This document shows, piece after piece, positions 1-9,193 of a stretch of DNA of 64,000 nucleotides; positions within the stretch are counted from its first letter, which is position 1; every line of letters starts with the position of its first letter. Below the pieces are notes generated by a model. The model made no database searches. It was given only the letters and a program-made list of their open reading frames with translations, and had not been told where the DNA came from. The stretch is from Ruminococcus sp. (GTDB taxonomy: Bacteria > Bacillota > Clostridia > Oscillospirales > Ruminococcaceae): assembly GCA_021201755.1 (NCBI GenBank), contig JAJQEI010000043.1:1-64000 (forward strand). The letters are read 5' to 3'. The translations under genes were made by a program, and so were the position numbers.

Positions 1-1
1 T

Positions 2-631
2 GAGGATATCACGTACCGCAATATCAACATCAATACGGATTATATCTGGAGTTTCCTCCTGTTCACGGGATATCTGAAGCCAATTTCAATGCATCTGGAG
101 GGCGATCTTATTTATGCGAAAATGGTAATTCCGAACCGTGAAGTTGGCACAGTGTATAAGCGGATGATTATGCAATGGTTTGACGAAAAAATTCGAACAA
201 ACGGAACGGATGATTTATTCAAAGCTGTCATAAATGGTGATGCAGAAAGCTTTGAAAATGAAGTGAACAAATGGCTCGTTTCCAGCATTAGTTATCAGGA
301 CAACTATGAGAGCTTTTATCACGGATTTTTAGCTGGTCTTCTGCTTGGGAAGCGTGGCTATCGTGTAGAATCCAATCGTGAAAACGGCAAAGGCAGAACA
401 GATATTACAATCTGCGAGTTTCAGAGAAGAACGGTTGCCATAGTAATTGAAGTGAAAATTGCAAAAGATTTCGGCGATTTAGATGCGGCTTGCGACAGGG
501 CGATGAAGCAGATTGCAGATAAAAATTATGTGGCAAATCTTAAGCAACAGTATTACAAAAAAGTGCTAAAGTACGGCGTGGCATTTTGCAGTGAAAAGGT
601 TTGCAGGGTGAAGCTTGCAATTGAGGAGTGA
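2..631 (+). CDS. C-terminal part of AAA-ATPase-like protein with PD-(D/E)XK domain
   Basis: The reading frame is open from base 2, so the gene starts upstream of the window. The first residues (IWSFLLFTGYL) are typical of the segment linking the ATPase core to the C-terminal nuclease-like domain in the AAA-ATPase-like/DUF1703 proteins common in gut Firmicutes and Bacteroidetes. The tail carries GRTDI followed by IVIEVKI, which fits the D...ExK core of the PD-(D/E)XK fold. These proteins are usually orphan accessory genes of unknown role, often multicopy. It lies outside the conjugative element and is probably chromosomal. Family call is fairly secure; function is not. Confidence 0.75.
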   Translation, partial: EDITYRNININTDYIWSFLLFTGYLKPISMHLEGDLIYAKMVIPNREVGTVYKRMIMQWFDEKIRTNGTDDLFKAVINGDAESFENEVNKWLVSSISYQDNYESFYHGFLAGLLLGKRGYRVESNRENGKGRTDITICEFQRRTVAIVIEVKIAKDFGDLDAACDRAMKQIADKNYVANLKQQYYKKVLKYGVAFCSEKVCRVKLAIEE

Positions 632-685
632 TTGTAAACGATTCACAAACATATGATCGAATAAATAAAAAAGGTAAATAAGATT

Positions 686-1779
686 ATGAAAAAGCATAAA
701 ATCAAAGCGTGCTTCATGCTGATCCTGGCATTTTTATCGCTGTTTACTGGCTGCATATCTCAGGAGGAAAAACAAAAGGCAAACGAATATATAAACGAAG
801 CGAAACCATATCTGACGCAATATCTTAGCGAACATTATCCGGGTGCGGTTTCAAAATCGTTTGAGAATGTCACGAGATCTTCATATGATCTTTTCGTGAC
901 AACCTATGCATCTCCAGCCGTTCGTATGACTTATGAAGATGACGGACAGGAATACCACATTGTCTATAATGTGGATACCGGCAGTTACTATGAGGATCAG
1001 GCGTGTGATGAAATCACAAGAGTGATGTGGATGAAGCTACAGGAGATATGCGATTTCTATGATTTTAGGGGTTGGAAGGCTTCCTATAATTGGTACAATG
1101 GAAACGAGGGCTTTTCAAGAAATTATTATCGTGCGGGAGAAGACACACTAGATGCACTTTTAAACGGAGATTATGAATTTACAGTTACAGTTTCGTATGA
1201 AGAAACACCGACCGATCTTTCGAATATTGATTTAACAGTATTTGAAAAAATTACAATCTAACATTTTCATTTACAGATTATGTAAAAGGACGTTATCAAG
1301 TAGACAGCTCCGAAAACTCTCCTTATGCGATCCGGCAATATCGAAAGGAAGTTTTCTGGAAGGATCCTTCGGAAGAGCGAGAGTCAAGTTATCAGAAGTA
1401 TGATCACCTAAGCATCTATGATATGGAGTTCGTATGGCCGTCAAGATTATTTGCAATCTCCGCAACCACAGAGGACGCACCTCGGGAACTTGTGCCTGGG
1501 ACATATAGTAATGCGACCTTTACCAGTATAGACGGTGTACAGGTGCGGCTGCATATGCAAGCAAAGACCGAAGAATATTCGCACGCACGGATTTATGTAT
1601 TTTTTCCGATGGAACGAGAAACGCAAGAGCTGCTTATTGGAACAGAAAGCAGCGGTGAATATGATAACTGGAGACTGGATTGGAGAGAAGATGATCATAT
1701 TTATCGATATTTAACAACGGATGAAAGAGATTTTATAGAAAATGAATCAATCTATACGTTTGGATATTACGAAAATTAG
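686..1779 (+). pseudogene. Lipoprotein gene split by a frameshift
   Basis: The first part (686-1261) starts with a Lys-rich N-terminus, a hydrophobic stretch and the lipobox LFTGC, so the product would be an exported lipoprotein. It ends at TAA 1259-1261. The next frame is open from about 1250 to the TAG at 1777-1779. Adding one A to the A-run near 1247 joins the two parts smoothly (..TVFEKNYNLTFSFTDYV..), giving a protein of about 364 residues. I do not recognise the family; the body is rich in Tyr and acidic residues. Either a real inactivating indel or a sequencing error in a homopolymer. Confidence 0.6.
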
Positions 1780-1993
1780 ACGTGGGCGATGGCGTGTGAA
1801 TTGGACAATGGAAATGGTATTGTGATATTTGTCATAAATTGTGACAGACAATATAGATGTTACAAAGACAAATCGTATACTGATTGCACATTTTGCGCAA
1901 AAAGGAAATGCGTGCATGATCCGTAAACATTTCAAACGATGTAGTTCTCATACTTCTGTTGATTTGTAATTTCTTCCATTGTGCTTTTCTACT

Positions 1994-2640
1994 TTACAGC
2001 TTGAATCGCTCAGCAGCAGTCTGATAGCCGATGTGGTCGTGCTTATAGTTGAGGAACACGATCTTCATTTCGGTATAGCTGCCTTCTTGCTTTGCATTCA
2101 AATAAGCGAAGATCTCGTCAAAATTTTTCATCGTGACAAAGCCAAGGCTCAACACATCCGTAACAAAGTCGACATCCTGCATATCAATAAAGGTCTGCAT
2201 CGCCTTTTTGATGCTGCGCTTTAGATACGTTTTCGCTGCTGTGTGATCATACGCCAGAACCATGAAGACCGAGAGCATATGCTTGAGCGGCGCTTTCTTC
2301 ATGCTGGCGACAATCTCCCACTTCTTGTCGAGATCTTTTTCGATGATAAATTGGGGGATTTTTTTCGTTGCAGGAGTCGTTTTCGATTTTGTGGCGGTTC
2401 GAGGGAACGGGAAGTGTTAACGTGTAATTCTCTGATGTCAGACAGAAGAATTTCGTGCCGTAAAACGCTTCTTTTCCGACTTCGGTGAGCGTTTTAGGAA
2501 GTTCTATATTTTCGAGCAGAATGCCCTTGAAAAGTCCCGCTTCGATTTTTATCAAGCTGGTGGGGATGTTGATTTCTTTTAGGGATTTGCAATCGTCGAA
2601 AGCCCATTTTCCAATTTCCATCACACTATTAGTATTCTTA
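1994..2640 (-). pseudogene. Leucine-rich-repeat (BspA-like) gene remnant at the element boundary
   Basis: The upstream part (2624 down to about 2400) reads MEIGKWAFDDCKSLKEINIP and a second similar unit, the LRR_5/BspA pattern. A frameshift near 2400 is needed to join it to the C-terminal part (start of intact frame upstream of 2302), a helical domain ending ..AERFKL at 1994. The LRR frame stays open upstream to about 2650, into the 3' end of the serine recombinase, and has no start codon of its own. This is what one expects if the mobile element inserted into the gene, leaving the 5' half beyond the right end of the element. Not recognisable as functional. Confidence 0.55.
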
Positions 2641-2650
2641 GGGAAGTAAA

Positions 2651-4249
2651 TTAATCCAACAAATCCACGTCAACAAAACCGATTCCAGAAAAATGGACAT
2701 CAATTCTGTAACGCTTTTCTTTTCCCTTTTGCCAATCGTCAATGTCGTAGATTTCCACACGTTCAACCAAGTCGTACAGCATTTTATAATCCAACGTTTC
2801 AGCATCCGCAAGACTGTACTTCGACAACATTGAAAAAAATTTTCCGACGTTTGCACTTGATTGTTTAATGTCTGCTGCACGTTCCATTGTTTTGTGCATT
2901 CGCTCTTGTAAGCTCTTTCGTTTCTCAGAATTGCTTTCTGCCAGAAGAAGAAAAATGTCTTGCGGCAAATCACCTCTGATTTTGTCAGCGTAAAGTTTGT
3001 CCAACGTAACTTGCAACTCTATTTTCTCCTGTTGCATTTCTGAAAGTGATTGCTCTAGCTTTGTCAAACGATTTGCATTGTCCTGCATCGTTTGATGGCA
3101 AAGATTCTTCTTCAGGTTTTCAAAATCTGAATCGGACTTCGCCAACAGCTTTTGCAACTTTTTCAAAACAAGATTTGTCAGTTGGTCTTCCTTAATGTAA
3201 TGCGACGTGCATTCCCGTATCTGTTTTCCGTAGCCACTACAAATATAGTAATTTGCTTTCGGATTAGCTATTTTCCGTTTGATGTACATAACACCACTGC
3301 AATCCCCACAAAACAAAATTTTTTCAAACAGCGCACGCTCATCAGAATGTGTGTAGCGTTTTCTTTTTTCTCGTTTTGCTTTTGCTCTAGCAAAAGTTTC
3401 ACGGTCAATGATTGCTTCATGGGTATTCGAGAAGATTTTATAATCCTCTGGATTCCTCTGCACAACTTTTTTCGATTTGAACGACGGTTTCTCCGTCTTA
3501 AAGTTCACTGTATCACCGCAATATTCTTGTCGGTCAAGAATCTGTGAGACTACATGTGTATTCCAAGTATACGGATATTTTACTGTATTTACTCCGTCAC
3601 GATAAGCTTTCGGTGTCAAAATTTTATTGGCATACAAATAATGTATAATATACTGTATACCACGATTTTCCTCCACAAAAAGATAGAAAATCTTTCGCAC
3701 CACTTCCGCTGCTTCGTCGTCCACAATCCACTGCTTATCAGCATCTTTCTTGTATCCAAATGGAACAAGGTTGCAAGTTCTCATTCCAGAATTGCCTTTA
3801 CTCTGAATAGCCGCTTTTTGTTTTTTGGAAATGTCTCTAGCGTACCACTCGTTCATCAAATTGCTGAACGGTATCAAGTCCAACCCAACTCCAGTTTTCG
3901 TATTCACGTTTTCTGTGACAGAAATCAACTGTACATCAAATTGCCGAAAGACAATTTCCAAGTAGTAACCGACCATGACATAATCTCTTCCGAATCGAGA
4001 CAGGTCTTTCACAAGCACTGTTCCGATTAATCCAGCATTGACGTCACGCATCATTTCTTGAAAGCCGGGACGGTCAAAGGTCGTTCCGGAAATTCCGTCA
4101 TCCACATACGACTTTGTATTTTCAAAGCCATGTTGAATGGCGAAGTCGTCCAGAAGTTTTCGTTGATTGATGATACTGTTCGATTCACCTTTCAGTTCAT
4201 CATCTTGCGACAGCCGCATATACATCGCAGTCATTTTTGCTGTTTGCAT
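2651..4249 (-). CDS. Large serine recombinase (TndX-like integrase)
   Basis: A 532-residue site-specific recombinase that would excise and integrate the element. The N-terminal resolvase domain has the catalytic serine at residue 14 (YMRLSQDDE), the conserved GISGTTFDRPGF and DLSRFGRD motifs. It is followed by a recombinase domain, a zinc beta-ribbon (CGDCSG.. with ..YICSGYGKQIRECTSH) and a C-terminal coiled coil. The start at 4249 is chosen because GGAGG lies 8 bases upstream; an upstream in-frame ATG at 4297 has no such site. The 3' end abuts the interrupted LRR gene, the usual position of tndX at an element end. One of the few long genes here that is intact. Confidence 0.93.
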   Translation of the reverse strand: MQTAKMTAMYMRLSQDDELKGESNSIINQRKLLDDFAIQHGFENTKSYVDDGISGTTFDRPGFQEMMRDVNAGLIGTVLVKDLSRFGRDYVMVGYYLEIVFRQFDVQLISVTENVNTKTGVGLDLIPFSNLMNEWYARDISKKQKAAIQSKGNSGMRTCNLVPFGYKKDADKQWIVDDEAAEVVRKIFYLFVEENRGIQYIIHYLYANKILTPKAYRDGVNTVKYPYTWNTHVVSQILDRQEYCGDTVNFKTEKPSFKSKKVVQRNPEDYKIFSNTHEAIIDRETFARAKAKREKRKRYTHSDERALFEKILFCGDCSGVMYIKRKIANPKANYYICSGYGKQIRECTSHYIKEDQLTNLVLKKLQKLLAKSDSDFENLKKNLCHQTMQDNANRLTKLEQSLSEMQQEKIELQVTLDKLYADKIRGDLPQDIFLLLAESNSEKRKSLQERMHKTMERAADIKQSSANVGKFFSMLSKYSLADAETLDYKMLYDLVERVEIYDIDDWQKGKEKRYRIDVHFSGIGFVDVDLLD

Positions 4250-4441
4250 AATTTTTTCCTCCAATTCTAATGATGCAAACAGACGATATAATCTCAAATA
4301 TGATTATACCATAAAATCCGTTTGCCGACAATAGCTTGGAAGAAAATTTCAAACTTACGAATGTACAAAGGGGATGTTTCTCTAAGTATTCAAGTTTCAA
4401 GTTTCAATTTTTGGAACTGCATCGATATTTCTCTGTAAATG

Positions 4442-4463
4442 CCCCTCTATAATTATAAGGGAA
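4442..4463. repeat. Near-palindrome CCCTCTATAATTATAAGGG, first of an inverted pair
   Basis: The site reads CCCTCTAT-A-ATTATAAGGG and is itself close to a palindrome. Its inverted copy, differing at one central base, lies at 5079-5100, so the pair brackets the small regulator gene 4552-4932. Could be an operator or part of promoter or terminator signals for the flanking genes. Confidence 0.5.
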
Positions 4464-4551
4464 AGAAAAAGAACGTTTTTCGCACTTTTCTGCAAATGTT
4501 CAGAAAATGTTTACAAACTCCGTGCCGATGTCGAACCACCGAGTTATCGAA

Positions 4552-4932
4552 TTATTGTTCCAAATATTTTCTCAAGAGTGACAAACTTTTTTTGATATAC
4601 CTCTGACACGTATATAAAGGTATTTCATATTTTTCAGAAATCTCACGTAGGAGTAACCAATTCTCATTCAAGAAATAATCATCAATCATCTTGTACCCTA
4701 TCGGAAAATTCTTTTTCAATTTTTCCAATGATTCATACAGAGGCTGATAAGATTTTTTCTGTTGCTGTTCACGCACCCAATTTGCATAAACTGCCTCAGA
4801 GAAAAAGTAATCGTTTTCCGAACCGAAGTATAGAACTTCATGCTTCTTGAATTTCTTTCGTTCATCACGCTGAAACTGGCGCAGTCTTTTTTGATAAAGC
4901 CACACTGCTTCGTCCTTTGTTTGCATATTCAT
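4552..4932 (-). CDS. Sigma-70 region-4-like / HTH regulator
   Basis: A 126-residue protein rich in Lys and Gln. Its C-terminus (YFLNENWLLLREISEK, then PLYTCQRYIKKSLSLL) looks like the helix-turn-helix of sigma region 4, as in the short sigma-like proteins that many Firmicute conjugative elements carry next to the recombinase. The start at 4932 is preceded by GGAGGAACG at good spacing; longer in-frame starts lack one. It reads toward the recombinase gene, and the two flanking inverted near-palindromes (4442 and 5079) are candidate binding sites. The N-terminal half has no recognisable domain. Confidence 0.6.
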   Translation of the reverse strand: MNMQTKDEAVWLYQKRLRQFQRDERKKFKKHEVLYFGSENDYFFSEAVYANWVREQQQKKSYQPLYESLEKLKKNFPIGYKMIDDYFLNENWLLLREISEKYEIPLYTCQRYIKKSLSLLRKYLEQ

Positions 4933-5078
4933 AATCGTTCCTCCGATACACCATGTCATGCAAACAAACTGGATATAATCTAATTTCATTTTATCATACA
5001 TAGTACATTCTCGCAACTTTTCAATTGTAAACTTTTTATGAATCATCGAGTGCAAGTGCAAAAAAACCGTAATTTCCT

Positions 5079-5100
5079 TCCCTTATAATAATAGAGGGAA
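5079..5100. repeat. Inverted partner of the 4442 near-palindrome, followed by T-run
   Basis: Reads CTTCCCT-TATAATAATAG-AGGGAAG on the plus strand, an inverted copy of 4442-4463 with one central difference. The 7-bp arms followed by TTTTTTT make it a plausible plus-strand terminator, while the shared core with the other copy suggests a protein-binding site. Confidence 0.5.
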
Positions 5101-5142
5101 GTTTTTTTGTCCCTAGAAAATTTTTTCTTTTCAGAAAAAAGT

Positions 5143-5298
5143 CGGGATGCAATCCCGAAATTTTTGTTCGCCGAAAATCGGCGAATTCAAAACAGCAAGC
5201 ACTGCATTTTGTGCTACAAAATGCCGGATTTTCAAAAATCCGCAGCTTGTTAGGGGATGCCCCTAAGACCCCGAAAATTTCAAAACCGTTCAGTTTTG
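5143..5298. other. oriT: Candidate origin of transfer: six consecutive perfect hairpins
   Basis: Six perfect inverted repeats follow one another: CGGGAT/ATCCCG (5143-5157), TTCGCCGA/TCGGCGAA (5167-5185), GCATTTTG/CAAAATGC (5204-5224), CGGATTTT/AAAATCCG (5225-5242), TTAGGGG-ATG-CCCCTAA (5250-5266) and CAAAAC/GTTTTG (5281-5298). There is no gene here, and mobC-mobA starts 245 bases downstream. Relaxases of this family nick an oriT just upstream of mobC, usually beside an inverted repeat; the TTAGGGG/CCCCTAA hairpin is the best candidate flank. The nick site itself cannot be read off. Confidence 0.6.
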
Positions 5299-5304
5299 AA
5301 AAAA

Positions 5305-5495
5305 ATCAATTCGATAAAATCAAAAAAATCTAAAATGTATATTGCCAAATTATATTTCGAAAGTGTGAATATGAAAATTGCAATCGTCCGATTTTTTAAA
5401 AAATCAATTTGACAAAACTGACAATGTTTCAAATGTATATTTGTTTATTACGTTTTAAAAATGAGAACATGAAAATTATAATCATTCGATTTACA
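5305..5495. repeat. Two imperfect direct repeats of about 95 bp before mobC
   Basis: Each unit runs AAAATCAATT..., then ..AATGTATATT..., then ..ATGAAAATT.AATC.TCCGATTT or a close variant (units start near 5305 and 5400). Very A+T-rich, no gene. Probably binding sites for the MobC/MobA relaxosome or mobC promoter elements. Confidence 0.5.
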
Positions 5496-5542
5496 AAAAA
5501 CACAATCGAAACTTTTTTGAAAAAACAGGAGGAAAATCAACG

Positions 5543-5881
5543 ATGGAAAACAACAGAAACCGTATCGTAAAATTTAGAGTATCGGAAAAAGAGTATGCGT
5601 ATCTTTGTCAGAAAATGAAAAATGCAGAATGTGAAACCATGAGTCAGTTGGTGCGACGACTTTGTCTTCGTGGTGGCATCATTAAAATCGATATGAGTGA
5701 CCTTACGGAAATGCGAAAATTGGTTTCCGCCATTTCCAACAACATCAACCAAATTGCAAAACGTGTCAATATTGAAAACACTATCTACGATGAGGACTGG
5801 AAGGAAATAAAAAAAGAGGTGAATGAGATTTGGCGGCAACTAAACTTCATGCAATCAAGTGTACACCAGTTAGAACCTTAG
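5543..5881 (+). CDS. mobC: MobC-like relaxosome accessory protein
   Basis: A 112-residue protein with an N-terminal ribbon-helix-helix (IVKFRVSEKEYAYL, then SQLVRRLCLRGG) and the helical C-terminus ending in NNINQIAKRVN.. that marks the MobC family, which binds oriT and helps the relaxase open the strand. AGGAGG precedes the ATG. It overlaps the relaxase gene by 52 bases. The frame is intact. Confidence 0.88.
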   Translation: MENNRNRIVKFRVSEKEYAYLCQKMKNAECETMSQLVRRLCLRGGIIKIDMSDLTEMRKLVSAISNNINQIAKRVNIENTIYDEDWKEIKKEVNEIWRQLNFMQSSVHQLEP

Positions 5882-7221
5882 CTTATATCACAAACGAAAA
5901 GAAAACAGAAAATGGATTGTTTGTTTTCTCGCATGGCTGTTCGTTGGATGCGGACGAAGCAGCAGAGGATTTTCTGACGGTGCAGCAATCTATGGGAACA
6001 GGTCGCAGTTCTGTTTTGGCACAGCATCTGATACAGAGTTTTAAACCGGGCGAAGTTACACCAGAGCAAGCGTTTGAAATTGGAAAAGAACTTTGCGAAA
6101 AATTTTTGGGTGATGCGTATCAATATGTTCTGGCAGTACATACGGACAGGCAGCACATTCACTGCCATGTGGTCTTCAATAATACGAATATGGAAAATGG
6201 GAAAACGTTTGAAACTTTGGAGAACCGAAAAAAAGATTCATGGAAAAATCTCCGCACGTTAAGTGATACCATTTGTGAAGAACATGGTTTGTCTGTTATT
6301 CCGGAAACCGAAGCAGAAAAAAGCAAAGGCAAAAGCCATTACGAATGGGATATGAATCGACAAGGACTATCATGGAAAACACAATTGAAATTTGCTCTGG
6401 ATGACTGCATCATGGAGAGCGACAGCTTTGAAGATTTCTTGGAAAAAATCAGAGCGAAAAATATTGAAGTCGATTACAATCCAGAACACAAAATTGATTT
6501 GAAATTTCGGATGGACGGGCAGGAACGTTGGAGTCGGGCGAGAACAATCGGTTGGTACTACGAAACGCTACAGTTGAAAAAACGCATTGCACAGTTTCAG
6601 ATGTTCCGAAATGGTGAATCACAGAAACAGCGCACTTCTGTCATCGATACCACGCAGGAGAAATTTCGAAATGCAAAAGGCTTGTCGAACTGGGCGAATA
6701 TTCAGAATATGAAGAATGCTTCGGAGATGATAAACCTTCTGACGAACTTAGGTGTGAGCAATACAGATGAATTGGAAAGCAAGTCTATCAACAACTTTCA
6801 AAAACGGATGCTATTAGTCAATCAGCTAAACAATACACAACATGAAATCGATGCTGTGTCAGATGTACTAAAAAATTTACGGTAATATAAAAAGTACAGA
6901 CCGATTTATAAGGAATATAAAGCGATACAGTCAGAACGACAGAAAAAGAAATACGCTGAGACGCATACTGCTGATTTACAGAAATACAAAACAGCATCCG
7001 ACGCCTTACAAAAACTTTATCCGAACTCAAATGATGTGCCGTCAGAAAAAGAATTGACTGAAAAACTTTCTGAACTTTTGGAACAGCGAAAAACGTTCAA
7101 TCAGGAATACAAAACGATTTCAAAACAAATCAAAGACTTAGACAAGGCAAGACAGACAATTTCAGATTATTTAAAATTGGCAGAGAAAAATTCGACACGA
7201 GAGGAGGAAACATTGGCGTAA
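5830..7221 (+). pseudogene. mobA: MobA/VirD2-type relaxase with an in-frame TAA
   Basis: The N-terminal relaxase domain is complete: TKLHAIKCTP at the start, then HTDRQHIHCHVVFNN with the three-histidine metal site. The start is TTG at 5830, chosen because GAGGTG lies 8 bases upstream inside mobC and because family members begin at exactly this sequence. The frame stops at TAA 6883-6885 (residue 352) but is open again at once in the same frame (YKKYRPIYKEYKAIQ..) to 7221, matching the coiled-coil tail of full-length relatives (about 463 residues). Catalysis might survive without the tail; the stop fits CAA to TAA. Confidence 0.85.
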
Positions 7222-7312
7222 AGTTTATCGGCGAGTACTTGCTTACTCTCTGGGAATATGATAAAATAATAACAATAGAAAAGAAATTGCGCTTTTGAAA
7301 GGAGAAGAGACG

Positions 7313-8764
7313 TTGGAATTAAAATTGCGTGATTATCAAAAAGAGGCATTGGAAAAAATTAATGCACAGGAATCTGGTTCGTATCTTGTTGTGATGGCAA
7401 CAGGACTTGGTAAGACCGTTGTATTTTCTCAGATTGTACGAAAAGGACGAGTGCTGTTACTGTCCCATCGAGAGGAACTGGTATATCAACCGCAAAAATA
7501 TTATGACTGTTCCTTTGGCGTAGAGAAGGCAGAAGTGCATTCTAACGACGAAGAAGTGGTTTCCGCAAGCGTGCAATCCCTTGTACGTCGATTGGAGGAT
7601 TTTCAGCCAGATGATTTCGACATGATTATCACGGACGAAGCACATCATGCTGTTGCACCCTCCTACCGTCAAATTTACGATTACTTTCAACCACGACTGC
7701 ACATTGGCTTTACGGCAACACCAAACTGTGCTGACAACGTGAAGCTTGGCGAAATCTATAGCAAGGTACTTTTTGAACGCAATTTGAAATGGGGCATTCA
7801 GAATCACTACCTCTCAGACATTCGCTGCTTTCAAGTGGACATTGGTTATGACATCAGCAAGGTGAAAAAACAAGCGGATGATTTGAATATGCAAGACCTT
7901 GAAAAAGCAATGAACATTGAAAATCAGAACAAAGCAATTGCAGAAGCATATGAAAAATATGCGGTTGGGCAAACGCTAATTTTTGCGACTTCGATAAAAC
8001 ACGCAGAGAATATCGCTGCGGAAATTCCAAGTGCAGTGGTGGTTACGGCAAAGACAGAAAATCGGGATTCCATCATTCGTGATTTTACAGAACGAAAAAT
8101 TCCCTGCCTTGTGAATTGCATGGTATTCACCGAAGGAACGGATATGTCATTGATTGAAACAATAATTATTGCACGTCCTATGAGAAATGCGAGCCTTTAT
8201 ACGCAGATGGTGGGCAAAGGGCTGCGGATGCACGAGGGCAAAAAAGAATTAGTGTTGCTAGACTGTGTGGGCGTAACTGGAAAGCTGGATATCTGTACGC
8301 CAACAGATTTGTTCGGCTTGCAAGGCGAAATCGTGGATAAGGTAATGGAAGAAGCCGATTCGGAAGAAGGCATTTTGCTGACCGAAGTGGAAAGTCGAGT
8401 GCAGGAAATCGAGGAAGAAATTCGGACGGGATGGAAATTAAATCTTCATCGAGTCGAATTATTTCAAGAAAATTATGATACCCATAGTATCAACTATGTG
8501 ATTCATGCTGACGGACATCTAAGTTGTAATTATCAATTTGGAAAGAATGCACAAGTTGTTGTTACTGCACCGGATTTAGCCGGTAATAGTGATGTTATTT
8601 TCTTCGAAAATCGTAAATCAGTTCGAAAATTTACATCTATTCCAACACAAACTACCTTAAATTCAGTTTATCGTTTTTTGAAAAAGGACTTTAGTGATTC
8701 GCAAAATCTGTGGGATTACAATCGTGTCATGAATTGGGGAACAAAACCAGCGACTAAAAAGTAA
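7313..8764 (+). CDS. DEAD/DEAH-box superfamily II helicase
   Basis: A 483-residue helicase. Motifs in order: LRDYQKEAL (Q-like), ATGLGKT (Walker A), ITDEAHH (DEAH), GFTATP (III), then the second RecA domain with LIFATSIKHAENIA, FTEGTD and QMVGKGLRMHEGKKE (VI). This is the short ssl2/Res-type helicase often found beside mobA in gut conjugative elements, presumably acting on transferred DNA. TTG at 7313 is taken as start because AAAGGAGAAGAG lies just before it; another TTG at 7295 lacks a site. Intact. The last 120 residues match no domain I know. Confidence 0.87.
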   Translation: MELKLRDYQKEALEKINAQESGSYLVVMATGLGKTVVFSQIVRKGRVLLLSHREELVYQPQKYYDCSFGVEKAEVHSNDEEVVSASVQSLVRRLEDFQPDDFDMIITDEAHHAVAPSYRQIYDYFQPRLHIGFTATPNCADNVKLGEIYSKVLFERNLKWGIQNHYLSDIRCFQVDIGYDISKVKKQADDLNMQDLEKAMNIENQNKAIAEAYEKYAVGQTLIFATSIKHAENIAAEIPSAVVVTAKTENRDSIIRDFTERKIPCLVNCMVFTEGTDMSLIETIIIARPMRNASLYTQMVGKGLRMHEGKKELVLLDCVGVTGKLDICTPTDLFGLQGEIVDKVMEEADSEEGILLTEVESRVQEIEEEIRTGWKLNLHRVELFQENYDTHSINYVIHADGHLSCNYQFGKNAQVVVTAPDLAGNSDVIFFENRKSVRKFTSIPTQTTLNSVYRFLKKDFSDSQNLWDYNRVMNWGTKPATKK

Positions 8765-8902
8765 AAATCCGCTTTACGAAGAAAGCTGCCTTCCAAAAAA
8801 CAAGAGGACATTGTGTGGGATGAATTGACGAAATACGACGCAAGCGTTCTTTTCGCTACAATGACAGATAGACGATAAGCCAAAAATTTTTTCGAAAAAG
8901 TG

Positions 8903-8931
8903 TTGACAAATCCGGTGGTATCGGGTATAAT
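8903..8931 (+). promoter_or_regulatory. Consensus promoter of RNA cassette 1
   Basis: TTGACA (8903) and TATAAT (8926) with a 17-bp spacer. The same promoter with a few changes precedes cassettes 2 and 3. Start of transcription expected near 8938. Confidence 0.85.
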
Positions 8932-8937
8932 AATATT

Positions 8938-9162
8938 AGAAACAGGGAGACCTGTTATGCAAAGGACACGAGTCCTTTATCAGAACCGACGTAAACTTCA
9001 TAGTCGTGGCGGTTTTGTAGGGTGATGAGGTTAGGGGGCGGACCAACTACGCTGTCTAACTGAACCTGACCAAGGTTTGCACAGCAATCCGTGAGTTGGT
9101 GTAGATTTTAAAATCGAAAGAAAAGTGTGTATAATGTAAGCCCTGCATACGCAGGGCTTATT
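8938..9162 (+). ncRNA. Structured RNA 1, upstream of PBECR4-like gene
   Basis: No gene lies between the promoter and the terminator. Helices: ACAGG/CCTGT with GAGA loop (8942-8955), AAAGGAC/GTCCTTT with ACGA loop (8961-8978), AACCG..CGGTT enclosing CGAC-GTAAACTTCATA-GTCG (8984-9014), GTTAG/CTAAC, and long-range ACCAACT/AGTTGGT (near 9042 and 9094). The RNA ends in the hairpin AAGCCCTGC-ATAC-GCAGGGCTT (9138-9159) followed by ATTTGTT. RNAs 2 and 3 keep the loop AAACTTCATAGTCG but change both arms of several helices together. I know no named RNA family with this shape. By position it is like a type III antitoxin, with the terminator limiting read-through into the toxin. Confidence 0.75.
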
Positions 9163-9193
9163 TGTTAATGCTATATGAATGGGCGTGCTTAAA

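Noticed and set aside
1271..1504. Minus-strand frame overlapping the lipoprotein gene
   Set aside because: No start signal and it opposes a homologous coding frame; a shadow.
9020..9035. GGTGATGAGG in the structured RNAs as a hammerhead ribozyme core
   Set aside because: The core needs CTGATGA followed by a stem and GAAA at fixed positions; these are not present in all three RNAs.
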